Part shown: piece after piece, positions 49,135-58,168 of the stretch
How positions within the stretch are numbered: the first letter of the stretch is position 1
Layout of the letters: each line of letters starts with the position of its first letter
Assembly (NCBI GenBank): GCA_964545715.1
Contig: CAZJHX010000027.1
Location: forward strand, 1 to 64,000
Direction of reading: 5' to 3'
Origin: CAZJHX01 sp964545715
Lineage (GTDB): Bacteria; Myxococcota_A; UBA9042; GCA-2863065
Length of the DNA: 64,000 nucleotides
Notes under the pieces: model-generated
What the model was told of the DNA's origin: nothing
Seen by the model: only the letters and a program-made list of their open reading frames with translations
The model's database searches: none
Position numbers and translations under genes: made by a program

Positions 49135-49791
49135 ATGAGGTGGCTGCTCGCGATCATCGTGGTGTGCCCCGCCGTTTTCGGTGGGTGCAAAAAGAAACAA
49201 GAGAAAGAGGCGCCGACCCTCGTGCTCACCGAGGAGAAGGACCCGGTTGAGGAGCGAAACCTGCGCGCGCTGTGCAAGGCGGCCGAGGAGGTCGCCGGGA
49301 TGCCGGCCGTGCAGGATCGGCTGACACGTGTGTCCGAGATCGCGGCACCCATCAGCGATACCATGGAGATGCTGGACGGCCTGGCCGCGATGGAGGGGCC
49401 GGACCGGCTCACTTACATCAAGGGCGTGATCAAGAAGTACGGTCTGGCGAAAGAGTGCGCCAAGGCGCTGCCCGTCTTCGACCGGTCAGCCGCGCCGCCC
49501 GAGGGGACCCCGCCGCCCGTGCCGAAGAAGGTCGTGCCCGACAAAGGTGGCGACAAGAAGGGCGGGCCTGACAAGGGTGGACCGCGCAAGGGCGGCGACG
49601 ACCGCGGCCCTGGCGATGACAGGGGGCCTGGCGATGACCGTGGACCCGGCGATGACAAGGGCCCTGGCGACGATCGCGGTCCTGACGATGGTGGTCCGGG
49701 TGATGGCGGTCCGGGCGACGGACCCGGTGATGACAAGGGCCCCGAGGACGGCGGGCCCGATGATGGGGGCCCGGGCGGCGAGACGAAGTAG
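49135..49791 (+). CDS. Lipoprotein with Gly/Asp/Pro-rich repeat tail
   Basis: 218 residues. The lipobox FGGC (Cys about 18) is followed by KKKQEKE, and residues about 35-120 form a helical domain with three Cys. From about 128 to the end it is low-complexity: DKGG/GPDKGG, then tandem GDDRGP and GDDKGP units and GGPDDGG. The DNA of this tail (about 49540-49785) is itself repetitive, so the repeat number is likely to vary. The tail is probably extended and charged at the cell surface. The function is unknown. It converges on the Lys-rich protein gene with six bases between the stop codons. Confidence 0.7.
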   Translation: MRWLLAIIVVCPAVFGGCKKKQEKEAPTLVLTEEKDPVEERNLRALCKAAEEVAGMPAVQDRLTRVSEIAAPISDTMEMLDGLAAMEGPDRLTYIKGVIKKYGLAKECAKALPVFDRSAAPPEGTPPPVPKKVVPDKGGDKKGGPDKGGPRKGGDDRGPGDDRGPGDDRGPGDDKGPGDDRGPDDGGPGDGGPGDGPGDDKGPEDGGPDDGGPGGETK

Positions 49792-49797
49792 TCGGCC

Positions 49798-50301
49798 TCA
49801 GGCCTTCTTCTTGCCGATGACCTTCTTCTTCTTGCCGATGACCTTCTTCTTTTTGGGCGCGGCTTCGGCGGCTGCAGCCGGCGCTGCGTCGGCCTTCTTC
49901 TTGATGGCGACCTTCTTCTTGATGGCGACCTTCTTCTTGCCGATGACCTTCTTTTTGGCCGGTGCGGCGGTCGCGTCCCCGTTGCCGCCGCCCGACTTGC
50001 TGACGGCGGCGCGAGCGCGCGCGAGCTTCTCTTCTTCGGCCTGCACCTGGCGCTGAAGTCGGCGCAGCTCGCGCTCCAGGTCGCGCACCATGCGGTTGAT
50101 CTGCTGCACGTCGGTGCGCGTCACGAGGTCGGCGTAGGCTGCAAACTGGCCTGTGCGCGACTGCACGCGCTGGCGCACGTCGCTGGGCAGCTGCAGCACC
50201 TTCATCATCAGCTTCTGTACATTGGGGTTGGTCATCAGCTTCATCGCCTGAGGCGACGTCGCCCACTTCATACCCGCTTGCTTGAGTTGGTCGAAGATCA
50301 T
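49798..50301 (-). CDS. Protein with coiled coil and Lys-rich repeat tail
   Basis: 167 residues from ATG 50301. The N-terminal part (MIFDQLKQAGMKWATSP, then NVQKLMMKVLQLP) and a helical coiled coil (VRDLERELRRLQRQVQ, about 70-95) resemble phasin- or regulator-like helical proteins. From about 115 the tail is made of KKKVIGKKK and KKKVAIKKK units separated by Ala-rich spacers, like histone-H1/AlgP-like DNA-binding tails. It could bind DNA or polyphosphate-type polymers. A GGAG sequence upstream may serve as ribosome binding site. Confidence 0.7.
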   Translation of the reverse strand: MIFDQLKQAGMKWATSPQAMKLMTNPNVQKLMMKVLQLPSDVRQRVQSRTGQFAAYADLVTRTDVQQINRMVRDLERELRRLQRQVQAEEEKLARARAAVSKSGGGNGDATAAPAKKKVIGKKKVAIKKKVAIKKKADAAPAAAAEAAPKKKKVIGKKKKVIGKKKA

Positions 50302-50401
50302 CTTGCGCCTTTTCTCCACACCTGTACTGTTCGCGGCACCATGCCGCAGTGCTACCGTTGCGTCAACGGGCTGTGATAGCCTTGGTGGTGGAGGCGACAA
50401 C

Positions 50402-51424
50402 TTGATTTGGCTTCAGGACCGGCAGAACCGGCGGGTTAAATACCTGCGATTAAGCGTGACGGATCGCTGCAACATGCGCTGCGTGTACTGCATGCCCGAG
50501 AAGATGACCTTTCTGAAGCGCAAGGACGTACTCACGTACGAAGAGATCGTCCGGTGCGTGAAGATCTTCGTGGAGCTGGGCGTCTCCCACGTGCGGCTGA
50601 CCGGTGGAGAGCCGCTGGCGCGCCGCCACCTCGTGAAATTGGTGCGCATGCTCACGGATATCCCGGGCGTGAAAGATCTGTCCATGACCACCAACGGCAT
50701 GCTGCTGGGAGAGCACGCGCAGGCGTTGGCCGACGCGGGCCTGGAGCGCGTCAACGTCTCTCTCGACACGCTGGACCCGGCCAAATTCAAGGCGGCCACA
50801 CGCTGGGGCGAGCTGGAGCCCGTGCTCAACGGCATCCGCGCGGCTCGCGACGCAGGGCTGACCCCTGTCAAGCTGAACGCGGTGCTGGTGCGCGGCGTCA
50901 ACGAGGACGAGGCGGCGCCCTTGATCCGCTTTGCCCGGGACGAGGGGCTGCTGCTGCGGTTCATCGAGTTCATGCCCGTCGGCATCGACGACTATTGGAC
51001 CGACGATCGCTTCCTCAAAATCGATGAGATGCGCGCGTCGGTCGAGAAGGCGGGCTTCACGGTCCATCCAATCGCTCCGGACGAGGAGAAGCCGGTGGGT
51101 GGCGGGCCTGCAAAGTACTGGCACGTGATCGCGCCCGACAGCGACACGCCGAGCAAGGTCGGCTTCATCGCGGCCCTGACGCACAACTTCTGCGAGACGT
51201 GCAACCGCGTGCGCCTGGCCTCCGACGGCCGCGTCCGTGAGTGCTTGTCCTCCGGCGGCGACCTCAGCATGCGCGATATGATGCGCGAGGGGAAGAGCGA
51301 CGACGAGATGCTGGCCGCCCTGCAAGCGGCCCTGTACGGTAAGGTCGACGGCCACGGTTTCGACGGCAAGTCCGGCAGTGGCGGCCTGCACACGTTGTTA
51401 CCAATGTCCGCGCTTGGAGGATGA
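50402..51424 (+). CDS. moaA: GTP 3',8-cyclase (molybdenum cofactor synthesis)
   Basis: 340 residues from TTG 50402, chosen because GGAGG lies 7 nt upstream. It is a radical SAM enzyme making 3',8-cyclo-GTP from GTP. The N-terminal cluster is CNMRCVYC (about 20-27), then LTGGEPLARR. The C-terminal second cluster is CETCNRVRL...RVRECL, as required for GTP binding, and the chain ends in the family's GG. Other Mo-cofactor genes are not in the window. It leads the ccm operon, three bases before ccmE. Confidence 0.95.
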   Translation: MIWLQDRQNRRVKYLRLSVTDRCNMRCVYCMPEKMTFLKRKDVLTYEEIVRCVKIFVELGVSHVRLTGGEPLARRHLVKLVRMLTDIPGVKDLSMTTNGMLLGEHAQALADAGLERVNVSLDTLDPAKFKAATRWGELEPVLNGIRAARDAGLTPVKLNAVLVRGVNEDEAAPLIRFARDEGLLLRFIEFMPVGIDDYWTDDRFLKIDEMRASVEKAGFTVHPIAPDEEKPVGGGPAKYWHVIAPDSDTPSKVGFIAALTHNFCETCNRVRLASDGRVRECLSSGGDLSMRDMMREGKSDDEMLAALQAALYGKVDGHGFDGKSGSGGLHTLLPMSALGG

Positions 51425-51427
51425 GGC

Positions 51428-51931
51428 ATGGCGGCGGCAAAGATTAGTACCGAGCCCAAGACGCTCAAACAGAAGATGATGCACATGGCGTTTCCCGCGT
51501 TTGTCGTGGCGTGCGTGCTCGGTGGCCTGGCGCTCGTCGTCCAATCATCGACCAGCGGCGGCGTCTACGACATGACCATCGCCGAGCTGATGGCGGATGA
51601 CGTCAAGGTCGGCAAGGGCGTGCGCGTAAATGGCATCGTGCAGGCGGGCTCCTTCCGCGAGCTGCCCGGCGACAAGATCAACATCGAGTTCACCATCGGT
51701 GACAGCGAAGGCAACACCCTTCAAGTGCGTTATCACCAACTTCTGCCGGACGCCTTCGCTGAAGGTCGGCAGGTCATCGTTCAGGGAAAGCTAACGTCCA
51801 AAAATGAGATTCTCTGCGATCGGTTGACTGTAAAGTGCCCCTCCAAATACAAGGACGAGAACTCGGTCGGTGCCGACACGCCATATGGTAAGAAGCCAGG
51901 TGGCAACAACGCGCCGTTAGAAGCGCAATAG
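51428..51931 (+). CDS. ccmE: Cytochrome c maturation haem chaperone CcmE, CxxxY type
   Basis: 167 residues. One N-terminal membrane helix (about 20-39) is followed by the OB-fold haem-chaperone domain (GKGVRVNGIVQAGSF, then FTIGDSEGNTLQVRYHQLLPD). In standard CcmE, haem attaches covalently to a His in HxxxY. Here the site reads CPSKY, with Cys137 and Tyr141, i.e. the CxxxY variant known from archaea and some Deltaproteobacteria (System I*). It follows moaA by three bases and precedes ccmF. Confidence 0.93.
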   Translation: MAAAKISTEPKTLKQKMMHMAFPAFVVACVLGGLALVVQSSTSGGVYDMTIAELMADDVKVGKGVRVNGIVQAGSFRELPGDKINIEFTIGDSEGNTLQVRYHQLLPDAFAEGRQVIVQGKLTSKNEILCDRLTVKCPSKYKDENSVGADTPYGKKPGGNNAPLEAQ

Positions 51932-51944
51932 GTCCCGGGGGGCC

Positions 51945-54900
51945 ATGCAACCATTCGGTACAGTTCTGCTGTCCGTCGCCTTCTTCAGCACCCTGGCGTC
52001 GGGCCTGGCAGCGATCTACGGCGCGGTCTCGCGCAACGCAACGCTCGTGCGTGGGGCGCGCTACGGCATTTACGCCACGGCGTTCCTGTATCTCGCGATG
52101 GCGGGCATCCTCTGGCACGGCTACTTCAGCCACGACTTCGCCAACAAGTACATAGCCAGCTACAGCGACACCGAGATGCCGCTGGTCTACCTGTTCACGT
52201 CGTTCTGGGGCGGCGAGAAGGGCGCGCTGCTGTTCTGGTGCACCATGCTGACGGTCTTCTCGGCCATCGCGATGCACCAGGCCCGCGACAAGGACGTCGC
52301 CTACCTGGGCTGGGCGGGCGGCATCTTGATGGGCGCCGTCTTCTTCTACGACATCTTGATGGTGTTCGAGTCCAACCCCTTTGAGGTCTTCCTCACGCAC
52401 CACGGCCCGCGTGACGGCGAGGGGCTCAATCCGCTGTTGCAGAACCCGACGATGGCGATTCACCCGCCGTCGCTGCTGACCGGGTACATCGCGTTTACGC
52501 TGCCGTTTGCCTTTGGCGCGGCGTCGCTGATCACCGGGCGGCTGGACGACCAGTGGGCCAAGGACACGCGCAAGTGGACGCTGGTGAGCTGGGTCTTTCT
52601 CACGACCGGGCTGGTTCTCGGCGGCGCCTGGGCCTACGAGGAGCTCGGCTGGGGTGGCTTCTGGATGTGGGATCCGGTCGAGAACGCCGGCCTGATCCCG
52701 TGGTTCACCGCCACCGCGTTCCTACACTCCATCGTCATCCAGGAGCGCCGCGGCCTGCTGCGTCGCTGGAACTTCACGCTGGTCTGCCTGACGTTCTTCC
52801 TGACGATCTTCGGGACCTTCCTGACGCGCAGTCAGCTGATCGTCAGCATCCACGCCTTCGCTGACTCGAAAGTGTCCAACTACTTCCTCTATTACATGGC
52901 GTTCATCGGCATCGTGTCGGTGTGCCTGCTGGGCTGGCGCTGGCCCAAGCTTCGGTCGGCGGAGCGCATTGAGAGCTTCATGTCACGTGAGGCGTTCTTT
53001 GTGCTCAACAACATCATGTTGTGCATGTGCGCCTTCATCATCATCTGGGGCACGCTGTACTCCAAGAGCGCCGAGTTCGCGAACCTGTTTGCCGCCATGG
53101 GCACCAACTTCCTGGTCGACGTCGGGCACTTGACCGAGGGGCAGGATCTCGGGGAACCCTGGTTCAACAAAGTGATGGTTCCCGCCGGAGTGATCCTGCT
53201 GGGCCTGACCGCCGTCGGCCCGCTGATCGCGTGGCGCCGCACCACCTGGAAGAGCTTCAACCGCACGTTCATCGTACCATTGGCGCTGGCATGCGTCCCC
53301 ATGCTTCTGGGCAGCGTGGCGCTCATCTACTACCGCTGCAAGACGTTTGGAGACATCGCCCACGGCTCGCTCATCGACGGCTACAACCTGTGGGTGCTGA
53401 CTGTCGAACCGTCTGACATATTTGCCTTTTTTGGGATCTTCTTCGCCCTGTTCGTGTTTACCGGCGTCGGCACCGAGTTCTGGAAGGGCGGACGGATCCG
53501 TCAGCGCAGCCGCGGGGGGTCGCTTGGCGGCAACGTCTGGCAGCTCACCCTCAAAGCCAAGCGCCGCTACGGCGGCTATATCGTGCACGTGGGCGTGGCC
53601 ATCGCCTGCCTCGGCTTTGCCGGCGTGGCTTTCAAAAAAGAGGCGCCTGAGACCCCGCTGCACCTCGGCGACAGCCTGAAGCTGGGCCAGTACAACCTCA
53701 CCTACGTCAACATGGAGGACGAGTACCGGCACGGTGAGGGCTTTGTGGCCACGACCGCGCGCATCGTCGTCATGGAGCATCTAGAGGCTGTGCCGACCAC
53801 CGAGGTGGATCGCGTGACCGCCTATCTTCAGGAGCGCGAGTACGAGCCCTTCCACGTCGAGACCCGGCCGCACAATCCCAAGATCTTTGTGCGCTTCGCC
53901 AGCATCGAGCATCGGGATCGCGTGCGCGAGGAGATGTACCTGACCGACGTGATGAAGTCGCGCTTTGAGCAGCTGCCGCGTTCCAGCTCGGACAAGAAGC
54001 TGAGCCTGCGCTTTACGTTCAAGGACATGGAGCTGATTCAGACGTTCCCGCCCATCATTCACAAGCAGGTGGACGACGTGCGGCGGACCCTGGGCAGCCT
54101 GGCTGTCGGTCGGGCTAAGGTGGTGGCCACGCCCGGGCGCCCGATCTTCACCGTCACCTGGGAGAATCCCGAAGACTTCAACCGCGCCGTCGCGCTGCTG
54201 CGGGCCGAAGAGCCGGCCGTTGCGGATGTGCTGATGTGCCGCTTGAACCCCGCTGAAGGCGCTATGGAGATCGTCACGGCCAACACGGGGCGCGTGATGA
54301 TCCCCGAGGTGCGCCGCTACAAGAAGCACAGCAACCCGACGACCGAGGTCGCGATCTGGAGCCGCATTCACGAGGACGTGTACCTGGCCATGCGCCCGGA
54401 CCTCAGCCAGCCGTTCATCAACCTGGTCGCCTACATCAACCCCATGATCAACCTGCTGTGGCTGGGCACGGTCGTGATGTTCCTGGGCGGGCTGTTCCTG
54501 ATCTTCCCGACCAACCTCTTTGTGGCGCGCGCGCGCCGGGCGGCGACGTCATCCGCCGGAATTCTGCTCGCGGCGGCCCTGGGTGTGGCGGCGCTGTTGA
54601 CCCCGCAGAGCGCGGCGGCCAGCGACGACGCGGACGAAGTGCTGTCCATCATGAAGTGCGCCTGCGAAGAGGGCGGCGATCGCGTCTTCCATGAGCAGGA
54701 CACCCTCCTGGAGTGCAAATGTCCGCTAGGCGTCAGCATGCGCCGTCGTGTCGAGGACTACATCAGCTCTGCCTCGCCGGCCGAGCTGGCGAGCAAGCAG
54801 GCGCAGATGGACTTCTTTGAGACGCTGTTTGACGAGGACCCGTCCAACGAGCGGTACGTCATCTTTCCGTCCGGCGACCACGGCTACTTGATGAAGAACA

Positions 54901-55316
54901 CGATGTGCTCTTGCGGGTGCGGCAAGATGGCGCTGAGCCAGTGCCCGCTCGACTGCCCGTGGTCCCCGGTCTACAAGCGCCGGTTCAAGGTGCTGCTGGC
55001 GTTGGGCTTCACCCGCGACGAGGCCCGCGAGTACTATCTGGAGGACGCCAACAAGACGCATCGCCGCGAGAAGTCCAAGTTTACGCTGGCCGACATCTCC
55101 CTCAACACCGAAGAGACCTCCTCGTGGGCGGTGCCGGTGGCCGGGGGCGCGGTCGCCGCGTTTTTGATCATCGCGGTGCTGATGTATCGTGCGCGCCTGG
55201 TCGGAGCCGAGCACAATCGCAAAGTGGCGGCGGCGATCGACGCCAAGCCGGCCGGCGAGCTGAGCGCGCTGGACCGTGAGATGCTCGATGACGAGCTCGA
55301 CGATATCGGAGGCTGA
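51945..55316 (+). CDS. ccmF: CcmF haem lyase fused to a Cys-rich CcmH-like domain
   Basis: 1123 residues, far longer than usual CcmF (about 650). Residues 1 to about 855 are CcmF, with many membrane helices and the WWD haem-handling motif GWGGFWMWDPVENAG (about 233-247). A 200-residue periplasmic insert precedes the last CcmF helix (about 834). Residues about 868-890 look like a signal sequence (ILLAAALGVAALL..SAAASD). A Cys-rich part follows: CACEEGGD (about 905), ECKC and CSCGCGKMALSQCPLDCPW (about 987-1005), then a final helix (about 1060). This end probably replaces CcmH, which handles apocytochrome thiols. Confidence 0.88.
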   Translation: MQPFGTVLLSVAFFSTLASGLAAIYGAVSRNATLVRGARYGIYATAFLYLAMAGILWHGYFSHDFANKYIASYSDTEMPLVYLFTSFWGGEKGALLFWCTMLTVFSAIAMHQARDKDVAYLGWAGGILMGAVFFYDILMVFESNPFEVFLTHHGPRDGEGLNPLLQNPTMAIHPPSLLTGYIAFTLPFAFGAASLITGRLDDQWAKDTRKWTLVSWVFLTTGLVLGGAWAYEELGWGGFWMWDPVENAGLIPWFTATAFLHSIVIQERRGLLRRWNFTLVCLTFFLTIFGTFLTRSQLIVSIHAFADSKVSNYFLYYMAFIGIVSVCLLGWRWPKLRSAERIESFMSREAFFVLNNIMLCMCAFIIIWGTLYSKSAEFANLFAAMGTNFLVDVGHLTEGQDLGEPWFNKVMVPAGVILLGLTAVGPLIAWRRTTWKSFNRTFIVPLALACVPMLLGSVALIYYRCKTFGDIAHGSLIDGYNLWVLTVEPSDIFAFFGIFFALFVFTGVGTEFWKGGRIRQRSRGGSLGGNVWQLTLKAKRRYGGYIVHVGVAIACLGFAGVAFKKEAPETPLHLGDSLKLGQYNLTYVNMEDEYRHGEGFVATTARIVVMEHLEAVPTTEVDRVTAYLQEREYEPFHVETRPHNPKIFVRFASIEHRDRVREEMYLTDVMKSRFEQLPRSSSDKKLSLRFTFKDMELIQTFPPIIHKQVDDVRRTLGSLAVGRAKVVATPGRPIFTVTWENPEDFNRAVALLRAEEPAVADVLMCRLNPAEGAMEIVTANTGRVMIPEVRRYKKHSNPTTEVAIWSRIHEDVYLAMRPDLSQPFINLVAYINPMINLLWLGTVVMFLGGLFLIFPTNLFVARARRAATSSAGILLAAALGVAALLTPQSAAASDDADEVLSIMKCACEEGGDRVFHEQDTLLECKCPLGVSMRRRVEDYISSASPAELASKQAQMDFFETLFDEDPSNERYVIFPSGDHGYLMKNTMCSCGCGKMALSQCPLDCPWSPVYKRRFKVLLALGFTRDEAREYYLEDANKTHRREKSKFTLADISLNTEETSSWAVPVAGGAVAAFLIIAVLMYRARLVGAEHNRKVAAAIDAKPAGELSALDREMLDDELDDIGG

Positions 55317-55709
55317 GTGTCCGGGCTGGACGTCTTCTTTACGGTCGCCGTGCTGACCATCCTGCTGGTCGCGTTTGGGCACATGTCAAAGCTGATCGGC
55401 GCGATGGGCGCGGGCGGGGTCCGTGAATCCGACGTCGACCTGGAGCTGATCGAGCTGGTCGACCGCAAGGCGCATCTGCTTGAGGATCTGCGCGACACCG
55501 AGCTGGACTTTCGGATGGGCAAGATCTCCGAGGAGGACTACCTGCGGCGCAAGCGCATCGTGGAGCCCGAGGCGGTCGCCGTTATGAAGGCGCTCGAGGC
55601 GCGCGGCTATGGGATCTCGGACGAGCCGGCGGACCCAGAGGATGACGAGGACTTCGACGACGAGGACCTGGATGACGAGGACCTGGACGAGGAGTCGGCC
55701 AATGCGTAG
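55317..55709 (+). CDS. CcmI-like small membrane protein
   Basis: 130 residues from GTG 55317, directly after the ccmF stop. One N-terminal membrane helix (about 5-22) is followed by the cytoplasmic helical pattern HLLEDLRDTELDFRMGKISEEDY, characteristic of CcmI-type proteins in c-type cytochrome operons. The C-terminus is a run of Asp/Glu. CcmI proteins help present apocytochrome c to the ligation complex. Its stop overlaps the next gene's start region (ATG at 55702). Confidence 0.78.
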   Translation: MSGLDVFFTVAVLTILLVAFGHMSKLIGAMGAGGVRESDVDLELIELVDRKAHLLEDLRDTELDFRMGKISEEDYLRRKRIVEPEAVAVMKALEARGYGISDEPADPEDDEDFDDEDLDDEDLDEESANA

Positions 55710-56778
55710 CAGCATGGTGCTCCTGGCGCTCCTCATCGCAACACCGGCGCTCGCCCAGCACGGCACCGGACCGATCATGGACCGAACCTTCAACGTGCTG
55801 ACGCGCATCGTAGAGGTCAGCCCTGAGGGCGTCACGCGTCCGATGCCCGGCGTGGTCGCCTGGCTGTCCGGCAGCGCTGTGCGTCCGACCCCGCACGGGC
55901 CTCAGTTCGACACGGTCGGCCGCTGGAAGGCTGTCAGCAACGACAACGGCTTCGTGGCCTTCAAGGACGCCAAGTACATCGAGAAGGCCAGCTACCAGGT
56001 GCTGGTCGCGTTTCAGGGCGTCTCGTATCGCAGCGATCAGTTTCGCGCGATGCAGCCGCCGCCCGAAGAGGTGCGCGTCTACCATGTGTCCGCGACGCCC
56101 AAGGACCTGAGCCTGCGCGTGCACTGGACGTTGGACGTCGGGGAGTCCTTCATTCGTGTGCAGCAGCTTGTCCGCGTGCACAACGACTCACTGGAGACCC
56201 TGGACTACGTGCACTCGGCGACCGGCCTGCGGATGCCGACGCTGTCCTACATGATTGGGGAGCAGGTGCTGACGTGGGGCGTCTTCCCGCCCGGCAAGGT
56301 GCACGGTGGCGAGAAGCCCAGCACAGGGCAGGGGCGCCTGGAGGGCGAGAAGGGCGCGGTCGTGTATCGGGGGCCGGTCCCGCCCGGCAGTCCGCTGTTC
56401 TTCCAGTTCAGCTACAACATCCCCTACGAAGACGAGCAGGTGCGGCTGGGTGTCGTCAGCGACATCGACATGAGTGACGCTGCCATGACCGTGCGCTGGA
56501 CCGACCGGGTCTACCCGCGCGCCCGACTGGACGCCGCCCACCGGGCCGTGAACTCCTCTCAGGAGAGCATGCGCCGCAATGACCTGCTGGTGCGCGGGCG
56601 AGTGCTTGCCGGGGAGCCGCTGATCCTCACCCTGGACCGGCTGCCCGTGCAGACCAAGGTACCGCTGTGGTTCGCGAAAGCCGGCACCGCGGCGGGCGTG
56701 GTGTTGTTTCTGCTCTTTTTGATCGGGCATGCGCTGCGGCGTCGTTGGTCAGCCGCTGAGGGATCGCGAGCGGGGTGA
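55702..56778 (+). CDS. Secreted/membrane protein of the ccm operon, unknown function
   Basis: 358 residues. A signal peptide (ALLIATPALAQ) and a C-terminal membrane helix (GTAAGVVLFLLFLIGHAL, about 325-343) followed by a basic end flank a beta-rich periplasmic region. That region begins like a carboxypeptidase-regulatory or transthyretin-like fold (PGVVAWLSGSAVRPT...GFVAFKD). Its overlap of four bases with ccmA and eight with the CcmI-like gene ties it to cytochrome c maturation. No family was recognised. Confidence 0.7.
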   Translation: MRSSMVLLALLIATPALAQHGTGPIMDRTFNVLTRIVEVSPEGVTRPMPGVVAWLSGSAVRPTPHGPQFDTVGRWKAVSNDNGFVAFKDAKYIEKASYQVLVAFQGVSYRSDQFRAMQPPPEEVRVYHVSATPKDLSLRVHWTLDVGESFIRVQQLVRVHNDSLETLDYVHSATGLRMPTLSYMIGEQVLTWGVFPPGKVHGGEKPSTGQGRLEGEKGAVVYRGPVPPGSPLFFQFSYNIPYEDEQVRLGVVSDIDMSDAAMTVRWTDRVYPRARLDAAHRAVNSSQESMRRNDLLVRGRVLAGEPLILTLDRLPVQTKVPLWFAKAGTAAGVVLFLLFLIGHALRRRWSAAEGSRAG

Positions 56779-57467
56779 CCGCGATTCAGCGAGTTCAGGC
56801 CGTTGAGCTCACCCGCACCTACGGCCGCCGTTATGCGCTGAAGAAAGCGGACTTTGCGCTGGACGCCGGGCGCATCACGGCCGTGATCGGGCCCAACGGC
56901 GCCGGCAAGACCACCAGCTTCAACCTGCTCGCGCGTCGCATCACGCCGACCTCCGGGTCCGTGCTCTTCGACGGGCAGGTGGCGACCCTGGCCGCCGAGC
57001 ATCGCCGTATTTGCGGGTACCTGAGCCACAGCTCGTTTCTCTACAGCGCGTTGACGGCGCGCGAGAACCTGGAGCTGATCGGCGGCCTCTACGGCGTGCA
57101 GCTGGAGGGCGTGCCCACGATCTTGGAGCGCATCGGGCTTACGCGCGCGGCGGATCGCCCGGTGCGACAGTTCTCCCGCGGCATGGTTCAGCGCCTGGCG
57201 ATCGGGCGCTTGCTGCTCGTCGACCCGGACGTGTGGCTGCTGGATGAGCCGGCCAGCGGGCTGGATCAGGCGGGACGCGACTGGCTGGCCGACGAGATCC
57301 GGCAGCTGGCCCAGGTGGGCAAGATCGTCGCGCTGTCCAGTCACAGCCGGACGCTCGTGCAATCCCTGGCCACGGACGCCGTGGTGCTCAAGCAGGGGCG
57401 CGTTGTCTTTGGTGGCCCGGTCGCGGACGACCGGATCACCGAGCTGTTCTCGGAGTACATCGGATGA
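56775..57467 (+). CDS. ccmA: ABC transporter ATPase CcmA (cytochrome c maturation)
   Basis: 230 residues from GTG 56775. The Walker A is GPNGAGKTT (about 39-47), the signature motif FSRGMVQRLAIGR (about 134), and Walker B VWLLDEPASGLD (about 154), with the switch His in SSHSR. The RGM variant of the LSGGQ signature is common in CcmA. With CcmB it powers release of holo-CcmE haem. It overlaps genes on both sides by four bases. Confidence 0.92.
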   Translation: MTAIQRVQAVELTRTYGRRYALKKADFALDAGRITAVIGPNGAGKTTSFNLLARRITPTSGSVLFDGQVATLAAEHRRICGYLSHSSFLYSALTARENLELIGGLYGVQLEGVPTILERIGLTRAADRPVRQFSRGMVQRLAIGRLLLVDPDVWLLDEPASGLDQAGRDWLADEIRQLAQVGKIVALSSHSRTLVQSLATDAVVLKQGRVVFGGPVADDRITELFSEYIG

Positions 57468-58144
57468 TCGAGACCGCGCTGCTCATCTTCCGCAAGGACC
57501 TGACCATCGAGCGCCGGTCGCGCGAGATCATGTTCACGGTGCTGACGTTTGGCCTGCTGTCGACGCTGATCTTTGCGCTGAGCTTCATGATCGACCGCGA
57601 CACCTCCCGCGCGTACGGTCCCGGCATCATCTGGGTCACCGTGCTCTTTGCCGGCACGCTGGGTCTCAACCGCCTGTTTGAGCCCGAGCGCGAGAACGAC
57701 TGCCTGACCGGGCTGCTGCTCTCGCCCGCCGATCCGCGGGGCATCTACGTCGGCAAGGTGCTCGTCCAGCTGGGCTTCATGGCGGTCATGGAGCTGATCA
57801 CCATCCCGCTGATCTTCTTGTTTTTCGACATGTTCGAACTGGTGGACCCGACCCGCGCGGCGGTCATCGGCGCGATCTTGATTCTGGGCACGATAGGTTT
57901 TGCGCTGTTGGGGACGCTGTTTGCGGCCATGCTGCTGAACTCCAGCCTGAAAGAGATCCTGCTGCCGGTCATCGTCTATCCGCTTGTGACCCCGGTGTTG
58001 ATCGCGGGCGTACAGTCCACGCGCGCGTTGCTCAGCGGCGACGCGATCGCTGACGTGGGCGGCTGGATCGCGCTGTTGGGGGCGTTCGATCTCATCTATC
58101 TGGCGGTCGCCCTGAGTATCTTCCCGTTGATGATTCGCGAGTAG
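57464..58144 (+). CDS. ccmB: Haem exporter membrane protein CcmB
   Basis: 226-residue integral membrane protein with six predicted helices. It starts ALLIFRKDLTIERRSREIMF, the CcmB N-terminal pattern, and contains NRLFEPERENDCLTGLLLSP, also typical of CcmB. It is coupled to ccmA by an ATGA overlap. No ccmC is seen in the window, so it may lie elsewhere. It is the last gene of the operon. Confidence 0.92.
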   Translation: MIETALLIFRKDLTIERRSREIMFTVLTFGLLSTLIFALSFMIDRDTSRAYGPGIIWVTVLFAGTLGLNRLFEPERENDCLTGLLLSPADPRGIYVGKVLVQLGFMAVMELITIPLIFLFFDMFELVDPTRAAVIGAILILGTIGFALLGTLFAAMLLNSSLKEILLPVIVYPLVTPVLIAGVQSTRALLSGDAIADVGGWIALLGAFDLIYLAVALSIFPLMIRE

Positions 58145-58168
58145 TCTGCGCAAAGAGGGTTTGGGTTC

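Noticed and set aside
49597..49785. Possible CRISPR-like or minisatellite array
   Set aside because: The repeats are short coding units (GDDRGP and related) inside an intact reading frame, without spacers of constant length.
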